64,000 nucleotides of DNA, from NCBI GenBank assembly GCA_024235855.1, contig JACKLN010000013.1, positions 77,441 to 141,440 on the forward strand, in the 5' to 3' direction. A model generated the notes under the pieces. It was given only the letters and a program-made list of their open reading frames with translations. It was not told the DNA's origin and did not search any database. This stretch comes from Burkholderiaceae bacterium (GTDB taxonomy: Bacteria > Pseudomonadota > Gammaproteobacteria > Burkholderiales > Burkholderiaceae_C). This document shows positions 1 to 8,909 of the stretch, in pieces (the stretch's first letter is position 1; each line of letters begins with the position of its first letter). Position numbers and translations under genes: made by a program.

Positions 1-458
1 TCAAGCCGGAGATCGACCACCGCTACAGCACGCACCGCGATGCCGCCCGCACGGCGGTGATGGGCTCCAGCATGGGCGGGCTGATCTCGCTGTACGCGCT
101 GGCGGAGCACCCGCAGGTCTTCGGCGCGGCCGCCGCGCTGTCCACGCACTGGGTGGGCCTGCCCACGGCCTGGGGGCCGGATCGGCTGCGCAACGCGGCG
201 GCGCCGCTGGCGGCCTTCGGCTACCTGCAGGCCGCGTTGCCGGCGCCTGGTCGGCACCGGGTCTACATGGACCGCGGCACGACCGACCTGGAGGCCTTCT
301 ATGCCCCGCACCAGGCCTTCGTCGACGAGCTGATGCACGACCTGGGCTGGCGCGCGCCGGACTTCGTCTCGCGCGTGGTCGAGGGCACGGGCCACAACGA
401 GCGCGACTGGGCGGCGCGCGCCGGCGAGGTGGTGGCCTTCCTGCTCGGGCCGCGCTGA
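1..458 (+). CDS. Alpha/beta-hydrolase, esterase family (3' part only)
   Basis: This is the C-terminal part of a serine esterase that runs in from outside the window. The open frame continues to the left edge from the first visible start-like codon at 57, so the gene begins upstream. The nucleophile elbow GSSMGG is followed by an acidic segment DRGTTD and the histidine segment EGTGHNERDW, which give a plausible Ser-Asp-His triad in the usual order. The spacing fits the Esterase (PF00756) family of enterochelin-esterase and S-formylglutathione-hydrolase-like enzymes. The substrate cannot be deduced. The family call is fairly sure; the upstream context is unseen. Confidence 0.85.
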   Translation, partial: KPEIDHRYSTHRDAARTAVMGSSMGGLISLYALAEHPQVFGAAAALSTHWVGLPTAWGPDRLRNAAAPLAAFGYLQAALPAPGRHRVYMDRGTTDLEAFYAPHQAFVDELMHDLGWRAPDFVSRVVEGTGHNERDWAARAGEVVAFLLGPR

Positions 459-486
459 ATCGGCCGCAGGGAGCCGCGGCGGCGCT

Positions 487-783
487 TCAGGCGTCGCGCA
501 CCAGAAACACCTGCGCCACCGCCTGGCCTTGCACGATCAGCGGGCCGGCCCATTGCGGCACTTCGCCGCCGGCCAGCGTGGTGGTCAGGCGCGGTGTGCC
601 CAGCGGTGGGTCGGGCTCGGTGTCCACCTCCTCGAACTCCGCCAGGTTGGTCATCTGGTTGTCCGCGTTGACCCACAGGCGCAGGCCCACCAGGCGCGCC
701 AGCAGGGTCTCCTCGCCGGCGATGGCCTGCGACTGTTCGGCCAGGCTCAGTCGGCCCGGCAGTTCGACGTGGTAGCGGCCCAT
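487..783 (-). CDS. Hypothetical small protein
   Basis: A 98-residue protein of no family I recognise. I chose the ATG at 783 because GGAGA lies 4-5 bases ahead of it. A GTG at 804 would extend the protein by seven residues and overlap the stop of the upstream lipoprotein gene. No signal peptide, membrane segment or metal motif is visible. The protein is acidic in the middle and rich in Leu, Ala and Val. It follows the lipoprotein gene closely on the same strand, so the two are probably one transcript. Confidence 0.6.
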   Translation of the reverse strand: MGRYHVELPGRLSLAEQSQAIAGEETLLARLVGLRLWVNADNQMTNLAEFEEVDTEPDPPLGTPRLTTTLAGGEVPQWAGPLIVQGQAVAQVFLVRDA

Positions 784-800
784 GGGGTCTCCGGTGGTGG

Positions 801-1670
801 TCACTTCAGCAGCCCGGCGCCACGCAGCGCCTGCTCGACGGTGGCGATGCGCTCGGGCGTGCGGGGCCGCAGCGCCGCCACCAGCGCGGTGCGCGTGGCC
901 TGGGGCGTGGCCGCCGGCGGCAGGCCCAGCGTGGCCAGGGCCTGGTTGCCCTGCGCCATGCCGGCGGCGTCGGTGATGCCCAGGATGGCCTGCCGGATCT
1001 GCTGGTTGCGGTCCAGCACCGCGGCGGTGGGCACGCTCAGCGCACGCACCTTCTGCATCGTGGTGGCGGTATCGGCCTCGGCCCGCTGCGTGACCTCGGC
1101 CACGGCGGCCAGGATGGTGCCGGCGGTGTAGTAGGCCTCCAGGTCCTGCAGGGCGGCCACGCCGTCGTAGGTGTCCAGCGCGCCCGTCTGCCCCTGGCGG
1201 ATGCGCAGCAGCACCTGGGCCCGCGCCGCACGCATGGCCGCCACCATGGCCGGCACCGTCTTCTCGTAGAAGTAGCTGCGGTCGACGATGCCGAAGGCGC
1301 CGACGACGCCGGCGGCGAACAGCGCGTAGTTCGTCTTGGCCTTGACGCTGTCGACGAAGGCGCCGGCGGTGCTGGCGCCCAGCGTGGTGCCGGCCACCGC
1401 AGCGTCGGCATCGGCGCGGTCGGCGGCGAGGTCGCGCACGAACTCATGGAAGCGCAGGTCGATCACGGCCAGCGCGCGGTTCTGGATGCGGTTGCGCTCC
1501 ACCGGGTCGGCCGTCTGCGCCAGCGTGGCCAGTTCGTCGGCGCCGAGGTCGATCTGCGCCACCACGGCCTCGGCCGACTGGTAGCGCACCGGTGTCCCAC
1601 GCAGCGTGGAACAGCCGCCGAGGACGAACACCGCCACGAGGCCGGCGGCCAGCACGCGCATGAGGGACAT
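801..1670 (-). CDS. Putative lipoprotein of unknown function
   Basis: A 289-residue exported protein. The N-terminus is MSLMRV followed by a hydrophobic stretch ending in a lipobox-like LGGC at about residue 20, so the mature protein should be lipid-anchored at Cys. The start at 1670 is preceded by AGGAG at good spacing; nine more residues upstream are open but have no ribosome site. The mature part is alanine-rich and helical, with a short hydrophobic patch near residues 115-130. I recognise no domain. It lies about 100 bp downstream of imuB on the same strand, in the place where dnaE2 often sits in related genomes, and resembles no polymerase. Confidence 0.75.
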   Translation of the reverse strand: MSLMRVLAAGLVAVFVLGGCSTLRGTPVRYQSAEAVVAQIDLGADELATLAQTADPVERNRIQNRALAVIDLRFHEFVRDLAADRADADAAVAGTTLGASTAGAFVDSVKAKTNYALFAAGVVGAFGIVDRSYFYEKTVPAMVAAMRAARAQVLLRIRQGQTGALDTYDGVAALQDLEAYYTAGTILAAVAEVTQRAEADTATTMQKVRALSVPTAAVLDRNQQIRQAILGITDAAGMAQGNQALATLGLPPAATPQATRTALVAALRPRTPERIATVEQALRGAGLLK

Positions 1671-1773
1671 CGCGATCTCCTGGTGTGGGCCGAGCATAGG
1701 CCGACGTGGCGGCCATGGACACTGCCGTCCTGGGGAGGCGCTACGGGATCAGGCCGTTGCGGCCCGGGGCGGA

Positions 1774-3294
1774 TCAACCGAACCGACCCTGCAGGAACCA
1801 GCCCCCCGGCTCGGCCAGCCGCGTGCGGTAGATCCACACCAGCGCACCGCCGTCGTCGCGGGCGATGAAGTAGTCGCGGGCGGCCAGGTCGGCATCCCAC
1901 CAGCCGGCCTCGATGCGTTCCGGGCCGCTGAGGATCTGCAGCGGCCGGCCGTCCAGCAGCGGCAGCGCGCTGCGCTCGTGCAGCGGCTGCGACGCCGGCA
2001 GCAGCCAGGCCGGGCGGTGCAGCGGCAGTGCGCCGCCGGCGGGCGCAGGGGTGCTGCCCACCCCCTGCACCGGCGCGGCCTGCAGGCGCTGCGCGTGTTC
2101 CGGCCGGTGGTCGGCCAACGGCTGCAGGCGCAGCACACCCTCGTCGCCCAGGCGCGCGCGCAGGCGCTCCAGCAGCCGCACCAGCCCTTCGCGCTGGCCT
2201 TGGCGGCTGGGGAAGAGTTCGCCGCTGGGCGCCTCGGCCTGCACCCAGCGCCGGCAGTGCAGCGCGAGTTCCAGCGTCGGCGCCGGCAGCGGGCAGCGGG
2301 CCAGGCGTTCGCGCAGCAGCAGCTGCAGCTGCGCGGCGTCGGCGCCGGGTTCGGCCAGCTCCACCGTCAGCGTGGTGTGTGCGGGAACGCCTTCGTCGGC
2401 ATCGTGACGGCGTGAACGCTCGTGGCGCATGCGCAGCGTGAAGGCGGCGATGCGCGCGCGCCGCGCCTGCGCCCAGGCGATCAGCCGTGCCAGCAGCACG
2501 CCGGCGCCGTGCAGCACCTGGTCGGTGGTGTCGGCGCGGGCGTAGAGCTCGAGGTGGCTGTCGAACACCGCTGGCGGCTGCAGCGGCTGGCGCGGGTCGG
2601 GCGCGTCGCCGCGGGCGCGGTCCAGCTCGTGCAGCAGCGATTCGCCGAACCGCCGCGCCAGCCCGGCACGCGGCAGCGCGCGCAGGTCGGCCAGCGTGTG
2701 CAGGCCCATGCCCTGCAGCGCTTCCCAGTGTTCACGGCCGGGGCCGAGCAGCCACACCGGCGCGGTGTCCAGCAGGCGGCGCAGTGCGTCGAGGTCGGTG
2801 GCGTGCGCGCCGTGGGCCAGGTCGCCGTGCGCGGCCGTGCCCCAGCGCGCCAGCAGGGCGGCCCCGGCCGCCGTGGGCGCGGTGGCCGTCTGCAACCGGT
2901 GGCCCAGTGGTGCGAGCGCGTCGTGCAGACGGGTGCGCAGCCGCGCCGCGCCGCCGTGGTAGCGCAGCACGCTGCCCAGTTCCAGCAGCACGGTGGCCGG
3001 GCCGTCGTCCAGCACCACCATCGGCGTGAAGACCAGCGCCACGTGCGCCACCGCCTGCAGCGCCGCCGCATCACGTGCCGGCTCGGCCTGGGCCAGGCGC
3101 AGCGCCGGTGCCAGCGCCAGCGCGGTGGCGCGCTTGAGGCCGGTGCGCACGCCGGCCTCGGCCGCCGCGCCATTGACGGCAACGATGCGGTGCTGCACCA
3201 CCAGCGCCAGCGGCGTGTGGCGCTCGGCCTCGCTCAGCGTGGCGGCAAAGGCCTCCAGCGACAGCTGCGGCAGGTGCAGGGCCAGCCAGTGCAT
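1774..3294 (-). CDS. imuB: ImuB, inactive Y-family polymerase of the SOS mutasome
   Basis: A 506-residue Y-family DNA polymerase homologue. It starts at MHWLALHLPQLSLEAF, where active enzymes have a catalytic Asp near residue 7. The second catalytic segment reads LLELGSVLRYHGG instead of the SxDE motif. Loss of both acidic sites is the ImuB hallmark: in known systems ImuB bridges the beta clamp, ImuA and DnaE2 in translesion synthesis but does not polymerise. It ends in the characteristic WFLQGRFG. The ATG at 3294 lies 13 bp after the imuA stop, and longer upstream reading in this frame is a shadow of imuA. No strong ribosome site is seen, which suggests coupling to imuA. The gene should be SOS-induced through the LexA box ahead of imuA. 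Confidence 0.9.
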   Translation of the reverse strand: MHWLALHLPQLSLEAFAATLSEAERHTPLALVVQHRIVAVNGAAAEAGVRTGLKRATALALAPALRLAQAEPARDAAALQAVAHVALVFTPMVVLDDGPATVLLELGSVLRYHGGAARLRTRLHDALAPLGHRLQTATAPTAAGAALLARWGTAAHGDLAHGAHATDLDALRRLLDTAPVWLLGPGREHWEALQGMGLHTLADLRALPRAGLARRFGESLLHELDRARGDAPDPRQPLQPPAVFDSHLELYARADTTDQVLHGAGVLLARLIAWAQARRARIAAFTLRMRHERSRRHDADEGVPAHTTLTVELAEPGADAAQLQLLLRERLARCPLPAPTLELALHCRRWVQAEAPSGELFPSRQGQREGLVRLLERLRARLGDEGVLRLQPLADHRPEHAQRLQAAPVQGVGSTPAPAGGALPLHRPAWLLPASQPLHERSALPLLDGRPLQILSGPERIEAGWWDADLAARDYFIARDDGGALVWIYRTRLAEPGGWFLQGRFG

Positions 3295-3307
3295 GACCGG
3301 GGGGCCT

Positions 3308-4204
3308 TCATGCGGACAGCGGCCGCGCCGGAACGGCCGATGGGGCGACCAGCGCCACGGAGGCCAGCGCACCGGGCTGCGCCGCAGGCCGCGGCACGAC
3401 CGCGTCGCGCACCCGCTCGCGGGCTGCACTGCCCAGCACCGGCGGCAGGGCCAGCAGCAGCGGCGCCCCCGGCGGCGGGCCGCGGCGCTTGAGGATGTGC
3501 ACGCGCAGGCCGTCGGGACAGCTGGACGGGCCGGGTGCCAGCAGCAGGCGCAGCGGCGCCGCGCTGGGCCGGCTGCGCGCCTCGGCCTCGCGGAACAGGA
3601 ACACCGGCCCTGGGTGCGCCTGCGCCGCCAGTTGCAGCCGGCGCAGCGCATCGGCCGGCAGCCGCGGCGGCAACCAGGCCAGCGCCGCGCCCAGGTGGCC
3701 GCTGGCCAGTGCCTGTTCCAGTGCCCACAGCGTGTCGGCGGCGGGCAGCGGCAGGCGGGCCCGCGGCGCCCCCTGCCCCGAACGACCCGTGCGCCCCGTG
3801 CGCCGCGGCTGGCCGCGGCCCTGCACGACGAAGAACTGCATCGCATCGAGCCCCAGCGCCGCCAGCGTCCACGGGCAGGGCCGCGCCGGCGGGTCGAACA
3901 GCATCACGCTGCGCGGCAGGTCGGAACCGGCACCGTGTTCCCCCTGGCCGCGCTGCAGCGCCGCCAGGACCGGTGCCAGCAGGCGCCATTCGCCCACGCC
4001 GGGCTGCGGCAGCAGCAGTTCGGTCAGCAGCCCGCCCGGCCAGCCGCCGCCGGGCAGCTCGGCATCCAGCGCCGCGAAGCCGGTGGCCAGCCCCGGCGCA
4101 CGGCTGCGGCCGAAGCCGGCCGCCCACCACAGCGCGGGGTGGATGGCCTCGGGCGGCGGGCCGCCTCGGGCAGGCCGGGTGGGATGAACAGGGGAAACTG
4201 CCAC
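3308..4204 (-). CDS. imuA: ImuA, RecA-like SOS translesion synthesis protein
   Basis: A 298-residue SulA/RecA-like protein. The N-terminal PPEAIHPALW segment and TGFAALDAELPGGGWPGGLLTELLLPQPGVGE match ImuA proteins in pieces. The GGGWPGG loop replaces a Walker A lysine, as is usual in ImuA. Its partner is ImuB directly downstream. In characterised systems the pair acts with the error-prone polymerase DnaE2 after DNA damage. The start is a GTG at 4204, since no ATG or clear ribosome site precedes the conserved N-terminus. That GTG is only six bases from the predicted -10 box, so the mRNA may be leaderless. Confidence 0.9.
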   Translation of the reverse strand: MAVSPVHPTRPARGGPPPEAIHPALWWAAGFGRSRAPGLATGFAALDAELPGGGWPGGLLTELLLPQPGVGEWRLLAPVLAALQRGQGEHGAGSDLPRSVMLFDPPARPCPWTLAALGLDAMQFFVVQGRGQPRRTGRTGRSGQGAPRARLPLPAADTLWALEQALASGHLGAALAWLPPRLPADALRRLQLAAQAHPGPVFLFREAEARSRPSAAPLRLLLAPGPSSCPDGLRVHILKRRGPPPGAPLLLALPPVLGSAARERVRDAVVPRPAAQPGALASVALVAPSAVPARPLSA

Positions 4205-4209
4205 CAGAA

Positions 4210-4239
4210 TACTGTACGTTCATACAGTTTTTCAGGCAA
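4210..4239 (-). promoter_or_regulatory. LexA box inside the imuA promoter
   Basis: CTGTacgttcatACAG at 4212-4227 is a perfect CTGT-N8-ACAG LexA operator of the gamma/beta type. On the minus strand, TTGCCT (4239-4234) and TACAGT (4216-4211) form a sigma70-like promoter with a 17-base spacer. The operator therefore fills the spacer and overlaps the -10, which should give tight repression. The predicted transcript starts at or within one base of the imuA GTG. Confidence 0.88.
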
Positions 4240-4375
4240 GCCCTGCACCGCAGCCCGGCAGGGTCATGCACCGTCCAACCGGCCCCGCAACGGCCAGGGC
4301 CGGAGGCAGGCAGTGCCCGCATCCGGCCCTTGTCCCCGTGGCAGCGGCGGTCGGCCGCCGCGCCCGGCGCCCAGG

Positions 4376-5581
4376 TCAGTCGTCGAGTTCGATGCGGGTG
4401 GCGTTGACGGTCACGCCGTCGGCGGCCAGCACGCCGTGCACCTCCACCTTGCGGCCGGGCACCAGGTCGGCGGCGGTGCCGTCCTCGTACTGCACGTCGC
4501 CGGCGAAGCTGACCGTCACGCCGCGCACCACCAGGGTCTGCGCCGTGGCGTCGACGCTGTCGATGCGGCCCTTGATCTCGACGTCGCCGTCATCGTCGTC
4601 GTCACGGCCACCCCGGCGGCCGTCCTTGATCTCGACCTTGCTGGCCACGAGCACCCCGTCGACGATGGCACCCTCGACCTCGACGCGGACGCCCAGGCCC
4701 AGCCCCGCCGTGCCGTCGTCGAAACGCGCCTGGCTGGCGTCCACCGGCAGGCCCTCGACGCTGAAGGCCGTCGGCGAGGTGAAGGCGGTGATGCTGCCCT
4801 CGACCTCGGCATGGTCGTGGCGGCTGTCGTCCGGGCGGATCTCGCCGCTGCGCACCTGGGTGGCCACCCACAGGCCGCCCACCTGCACGCGCTGGAGCTT
4901 CACGCGCACCAGGCTGCCGGCCTGCAGCCCGGCCGGCAGGCCCTGGCCGGCGACGTCGATCACCGCGCCGCCGATGGTCAGCGTGGCGGCCGCCGCGTCG
5001 TAGGCGGCCACCACGCCGCGCAGGCGGAAGGGATCGTCGCCACTGTCGTGGCGCTCGATGCGGGTGGCGGTGTAGGTGCCGGTGGCCACGTCCAGCAGGC
5101 CGTAGACCTTGACGATGTCGCCGGCCTGCACGGCCGCCAGGCCGCCGGCCAGGCGGTCGTCGAAGAAGGTCGTCGGAGACACCGTCACCGTCTGCCCCAG
5201 CACCACCAGGCTGTCGGCGCCCACGGCCTCCACCGGCCCGCGCATCAGGCTGTGGGTGACGATGGACTGCGCCGCCACGCCGTCGTCCGAACCGCGGCCG
5301 CGCACCTCCACGACCATGCCGAGCTTGAGCGCGCTGCGGTCGCGCGAGACCCCGTCGTCGTCGGAGACACGGGCGAGGTCGTCGTCGTAGTGCACGCCGT
5401 TGACGATGATCGAACCGAAGCCGGTGATCGGGCCCACGGCGTAGGCCGAAGCCGCGGCCTGCGGCCCGGTACTGCCGCCACCGCCACCGCAGGCGGTGAG
5501 GGCCAGCACGCCGGCGGCCAGCAGGGTGGTGCCGGTCCACCAGGTGCGACGGGCGATTCGGGGGGATTTCAGGGGTGTCAT
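4376..5581 (-). CDS. DUF5666 repeat lipoprotein
   Basis: A 401-residue exported protein. After a basic start and a hydrophobic segment, the lipobox ends LTAC at Cys31, followed by a glycine run, so it is probably a lipoprotein. The mature part holds several repeats of about 60-70 residues. Each has VRG/VEV and KVYG-like beta strands and phrases such as GMVVEVRGRG, GDIVKVYG and VRVEVEG, which is the DUF5666 pattern. An Asp-rich stretch GGRDDDDDGD occurs near residue 320. The role of the family is unknown; the beta-barrel-like repeats suggest an envelope binding or structural function. It is transcribed away from the hydrolase gene at 5898. Confidence 0.8.
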   Translation of the reverse strand: MTPLKSPRIARRTWWTGTTLLAAGVLALTACGGGGGSTGPQAAASAYAVGPITGFGSIIVNGVHYDDDLARVSDDDGVSRDRSALKLGMVVEVRGRGSDDGVAAQSIVTHSLMRGPVEAVGADSLVVLGQTVTVSPTTFFDDRLAGGLAAVQAGDIVKVYGLLDVATGTYTATRIERHDSGDDPFRLRGVVAAYDAAAATLTIGGAVIDVAGQGLPAGLQAGSLVRVKLQRVQVGGLWVATQVRSGEIRPDDSRHDHAEVEGSITAFTSPTAFSVEGLPVDASQARFDDGTAGLGLGVRVEVEGAIVDGVLVASKVEIKDGRRGGRDDDDDGDVEIKGRIDSVDATAQTLVVRGVTVSFAGDVQYEDGTAADLVPGRKVEVHGVLAADGVTVNATRIELDD

Positions 5582-5897
5582 CGGGCGGCTCCTTGGATGC
5601 CGGGTCGGCCAGACGCCGACTCGGGGGTTCTGTCTAATTGGGATTTTCTTCCCAATGTCTGCAGTCTACACGACCGCGCCGAACCTGCCTGCGCAAGGTG
5701 TACCGAACCGTGACAAGCCGTCGGGTCGGACCCGCGTCCGGTCGTGCGCGGCACACCAGCGCCACGCCGAGGTCGCACCAGGGCTCCGCGCCCACCCGCC
5801 CTTGCCGGACTGCCGGCCGGCCGCCGACACTCTGGCCGACGCCCGCCCGGGCCAGGCCGGGCCACGGCACCCACACCACGCCCGAGGAGGAAGCCCC
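5582..5897. other. Divergent intergenic region with a short inverted repeat
   Basis: About 316 bp between the divergent DUF5666 and DUF900 genes. I see no convincing gene here; open frames on both strands lack ribosome sites and family resemblance. ATTGGGA (5637-5643) and TCCCAAT (5650-5656) make a perfect 7-bp inverted repeat with a six-base T-rich centre, about 56 bp ahead of the lipoprotein start. It could be an operator. The region near 5630-5700 is richer in A+T than its surroundings, as expected for promoters. Confidence 0.4.
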
Positions 5898-6998
5898 ATG
5901 TTCATCGTCACCAACCGCGAAGTCGACGAGACCCAGACCAGCCCCGACAAGGCCTTCGGCTCACGCCCCAACCCGCTGGGCCCCAACGAGCTGCGCATGG
6001 CCTGGGCCGAGCGCCGCGGCAGGCGCTGGCACGTGCAGGTGCTGCCCGACCAGATCACCGACGCCATGGCCGCCGAGGTCGGCCTGCCGCTGCCCAGCGC
6101 CACCGGCGAGGTCATCTACGCCAGCCGCTACCTGTCGCGCAAGATCCAGCGCATGGTCAACCCGGCGGCGCAGGGCGCCAAGGGTGCGGGGCGCAACGTG
6201 CTGTTCTTCGTGCACGGCTTCAACAACGACGTGCCCGCGGTGCTCGACCGCGCCGAGCAGCTGGCGCAGACCTATGGCGTGGAGGTCGTGCCCTTCTCGT
6301 GGCCGGCCAACGGCGGCGGCGTCAAGGGTGTGGCCAGCTACAAGAGCGACAAGCGCGACGCCATGGCCTCCGTCGGCGCGCTCGACCGCGCCGTGGCAAA
6401 ACTCAGCGAGCTGCTGCAGGCATTGCACAAGGACCACGTCGCGCACATCGAGGCCGAGGCCAGCCGGCGATTCGGCAACGACGCCGAGAAGTGGGACCGC
6501 TTCTTCTCGGCCCAGGCGCAGAAGTGGTGCCCGTTCACCGTGAACATGATGCTGCACAGCATGGGCAACTACGTCTTCAAGCACCTGTTGCAGTCCACCT
6601 CCTACCGCGGCGACGCTCTGGTGTTCGACAACGTGGTCATGGTGGCGGCCGACACCAACAATGCCGGCCACGCCGAATGGGTGGACCGCATCCAATGCCG
6701 CGGCCGCATCTTCGTCACCATCAACGAGCGCGACAGTGCGCTGGCCGCCTCACGCCTGAAGCTCGGCGAGCAGCAGCTGGCGCGCCTGGGCCACTGCCCC
6801 TACAGCCTGGACGCCCGCAAGGCGGTGTACGTGGACTTCACCGACCAGCCGCACGTGAGCGACTCGCACGCGTACTTCGAGGGCCGGCCGCTGCGCAACG
6901 CCAAGGTCAAGGCCTTCTTCCACAAGGCGCTCAACGGCGAGTTCGCCGACGCCGGGCTGCCGTTCGACAGCGGGCGCAACATGTACAAGCTGGGGTAG
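5898..6998 (+). CDS. Alpha/beta hydrolase of the DUF900 type
   Basis: A 366-residue protein. The oxyanion segment reads VLFFVHGFNND and the nucleophile elbow is MLHSMGNYVFKHLL, both typical of DUF900 (PF05990) serine hydrolases. VMVAADTNN supplies a likely acidic residue after the elbow, and a late SDSHAYF may supply the histidine. There is no signal peptide, so it is probably cytoplasmic. The ATG at 5898 is preceded by GAGGAGG; the frame is open further upstream but has no ribosome site there. The substrate is unknown. It is convergent with the transporter fusion that ends at 7020. Confidence 0.82.
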   Translation: MFIVTNREVDETQTSPDKAFGSRPNPLGPNELRMAWAERRGRRWHVQVLPDQITDAMAAEVGLPLPSATGEVIYASRYLSRKIQRMVNPAAQGAKGAGRNVLFFVHGFNNDVPAVLDRAEQLAQTYGVEVVPFSWPANGGGVKGVASYKSDKRDAMASVGALDRAVAKLSELLQALHKDHVAHIEAEASRRFGNDAEKWDRFFSAQAQKWCPFTVNMMLHSMGNYVFKHLLQSTSYRGDALVFDNVVMVAADTNNAGHAEWVDRIQCRGRIFVTINERDSALAASRLKLGEQQLARLGHCPYSLDARKAVYVDFTDQPHVSDSHAYFEGRPLRNAKVKAFFHKALNGEFADAGLPFDSGRNMYKLG

Positions 6999-7019
6999 GC
7001 AGCGGGTGCCCGGCCGCGC

Positions 7020-8909
7020 CTAGGCGGCCAGCAACGCCGCCACCCGCGCCTGCAGCGCCGCCGGCGTGACCCCCGCCGCCGGCAGCGCCGGCCCGGCCAC
7101 CAGCCCCACCGGCGAGAACAGCCCGCGGCGGAAGGGCCGGCGCATCGCCGCGCCGCCTTCGACGCGCGAGAAGAACGAGCCCCAGAGGTTCTGCAGCGCC
7201 AGCGGCACGACGGGCACCGGGTGGGTCTGCAGGATCTTCATGATGCCGCCCTTGAACGGGCCCAGCGTACCGTCCCGCGTGATGCCGCCTTCCGGGAAGA
7301 TGGCCAGCAGCTCGCCCTCGTCCAGCACGCGGCGGGCGGCGTCGAAGGCTGCCTCGTAGGCCTGCGGATCTTCATCGCGCGGTGCGATCGGGATCGCCTT
7401 GACCCAGCGGAACAACGTGCCCAGCACCGGCGTGGCGAAGATGCGGTGGTCCATCACGAAGCGGATCGGGCGCGGGCTGGCGGCCATCATCAGCACCGCG
7501 TCGACGTAGCTCACGTGGTTGCAGACCAGGATCGCCGCGCCTTCGGCCGGGATGTGCCCGCCATCCTGCACGCGGAAGCGGTAGACCAGCCGCGTCAGCA
7601 CGAAGGCCAGGAAGCGCAGCAGGTATTCAGGCACGAGCAGGAAGATGTACACGGCCACCAGCGCGTTGAGCAGCGCCACCACGCCGAAGACCTGCGGGAT
7701 GCTCAGCCCCGCGGCCAGCAGGCTGCCGGCGATCAGCGCGCTGGCGATGATGAACAAGGCATTGAGGATGTTGTTCGCGGCGATGATGCGGCTGCGGTGC
7801 GTGGGCGGGCAGCGCAACTGGATCAGCGCGTACATCGGCACGCTGAACAGGCCGGCGCACAGCGACATCAGCGCCAGGTCGACCATCACGCGCCAGTGCG
7901 CCGGCACGGCGACGAACTGGGCCAGCGTCTGCACCGGCACCGCCGGCAATGCCCGCGAGGCGAAGTACAGGTCGAGCGCGAACACGCTCATGCCGATCGC
8001 GCCCAGCGGCACGAGGCCGATCTCCACCTGATGGCGCGACAGCCGCTCGCACCACAGCGAGCCGGCCCCGATGCCCAGCGAGAACACCACCAGCAGCAGC
8101 GAGGCCACCTGGGCGTCGCCATGCAGCACGTCGCGCGCGAAGGCCGGGAACTGCGAGAGGAACACCGCGCCGAAGAACCACATCCACGAGATGCCCAGCA
8201 GCGAGCGGAACACCGCCACCTGCCCGTAGGCCAAGCGCAGGTTGCGCCAGGTTTCGGTGAACGGGTTCCAGTTCACGCGCAGGCCCGGGTCGGTGGCCGG
8301 CGTGGGCGGCACGGCCCAGGACAGCGCCCAGCCGGCCACCGCCAGCGCCACGCAGGCCATGGCCGTCCACGCGCCGCCGCTGCCGGGCATCGCGATCAGC
8401 AGCCCGCCGGCCAGGTTGCCCAGCAGGATGGCGACGAAGGTGCCCATCTCCACCAGGCCGTTGCCGCCGGTGAGCTCCTGCGGCTGCAGGTGCTGCGGCA
8501 GGTAGGCGTACTTCACCGGACCGAAGAGCGTGGAGTGCAGGCCCATCAGGAACACGCAGGCCAGCAGCAGCGCCGCGTTCCCGGCCACGAAGCCGCCCGC
8601 GGCCAGGCCCATGATGCCGATCTCGGCGGCCTTGATCCAGCGCATCAGCCGCGCCTTGTCCAGCTTGTCGGCCAGCTGGCCGCTGGTGGCGGAGAACAGC
8701 AGGAAGGGCAGGATGAACAGCGCGCCGATCACCAGCCCGGCCTGCGACGGCGGCAGCCACTGCAGCTGCAACTGGTAGGTGACGAGCACGGTGAAGGCGA
8801 ACTTGAACAGGTTGTCGTTGGCGGCGCCGAGGAACTGCACGCCGAAGAACGGCAGGAAGCGGCGTTGGCGCAGCAGCGCGTACTGGCTGGATTCGGTGGA
8901 GGGGCTCAT
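7020..8909 (-). CDS. LplT-like MFS transporter fused to a PlsC acyltransferase
   Basis: A 629-residue two-domain membrane protein. Residues 1 to about 410 are a 12-helix MFS carrier with FLGAANDNLFKFA at its start, typical of lysophospholipid transporters. Residues from about 430 are a PlsC-type acyltransferase with NHVSYVD (HX4D) and FPEGGITRDG. Such fusions resemble Aas/LplT systems that flip lysophospholipid inward and re-acylate it, but the acyl-ACP synthetase domain of the three-part version is missing. The ATG at 8909 overlaps the stop of the amidohydrolase gene by four bases (ATGA). It is the last gene of a five-gene coupled operon. Confidence 0.87.
   Translation of the reverse strand: MSPSTESSQYALLRQRRFLPFFGVQFLGAANDNLFKFAFTVLVTYQLQLQWLPPSQAGLVIGALFILPFLLFSATSGQLADKLDKARLMRWIKAAEIGIMGLAAGGFVAGNAALLLACVFLMGLHSTLFGPVKYAYLPQHLQPQELTGGNGLVEMGTFVAILLGNLAGGLLIAMPGSGGAWTAMACVALAVAGWALSWAVPPTPATDPGLRVNWNPFTETWRNLRLAYGQVAVFRSLLGISWMWFFGAVFLSQFPAFARDVLHGDAQVASLLLVVFSLGIGAGSLWCERLSRHQVEIGLVPLGAIGMSVFALDLYFASRALPAVPVQTLAQFVAVPAHWRVMVDLALMSLCAGLFSVPMYALIQLRCPPTHRSRIIAANNILNALFIIASALIAGSLLAAGLSIPQVFGVVALLNALVAVYIFLLVPEYLLRFLAFVLTRLVYRFRVQDGGHIPAEGAAILVCNHVSYVDAVLMMAASPRPIRFVMDHRIFATPVLGTLFRWVKAIPIAPRDEDPQAYEAAFDAARRVLDEGELLAIFPEGGITRDGTLGPFKGGIMKILQTHPVPVVPLALQNLWGSFFSRVEGGAAMRRPFRRGLFSPVGLVAGPALPAAGVTPAALQARVAALLAA

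Noticed and set aside
2422..3492. Long plus-strand frame opposite imuB
   Set aside because: Composition is dominated by Gln, Arg and Ala, as expected for an antisense frame in GC-rich coding DNA. There is no ribosome site or family resemblance, and the opposite strand encodes ImuB and ImuA.
4024..4248. Small minus-strand frame over the imuA promoter
   Set aside because: It would place its start upstream of the LexA-controlled promoter, and its sequence is the imuA 5' end in another frame.
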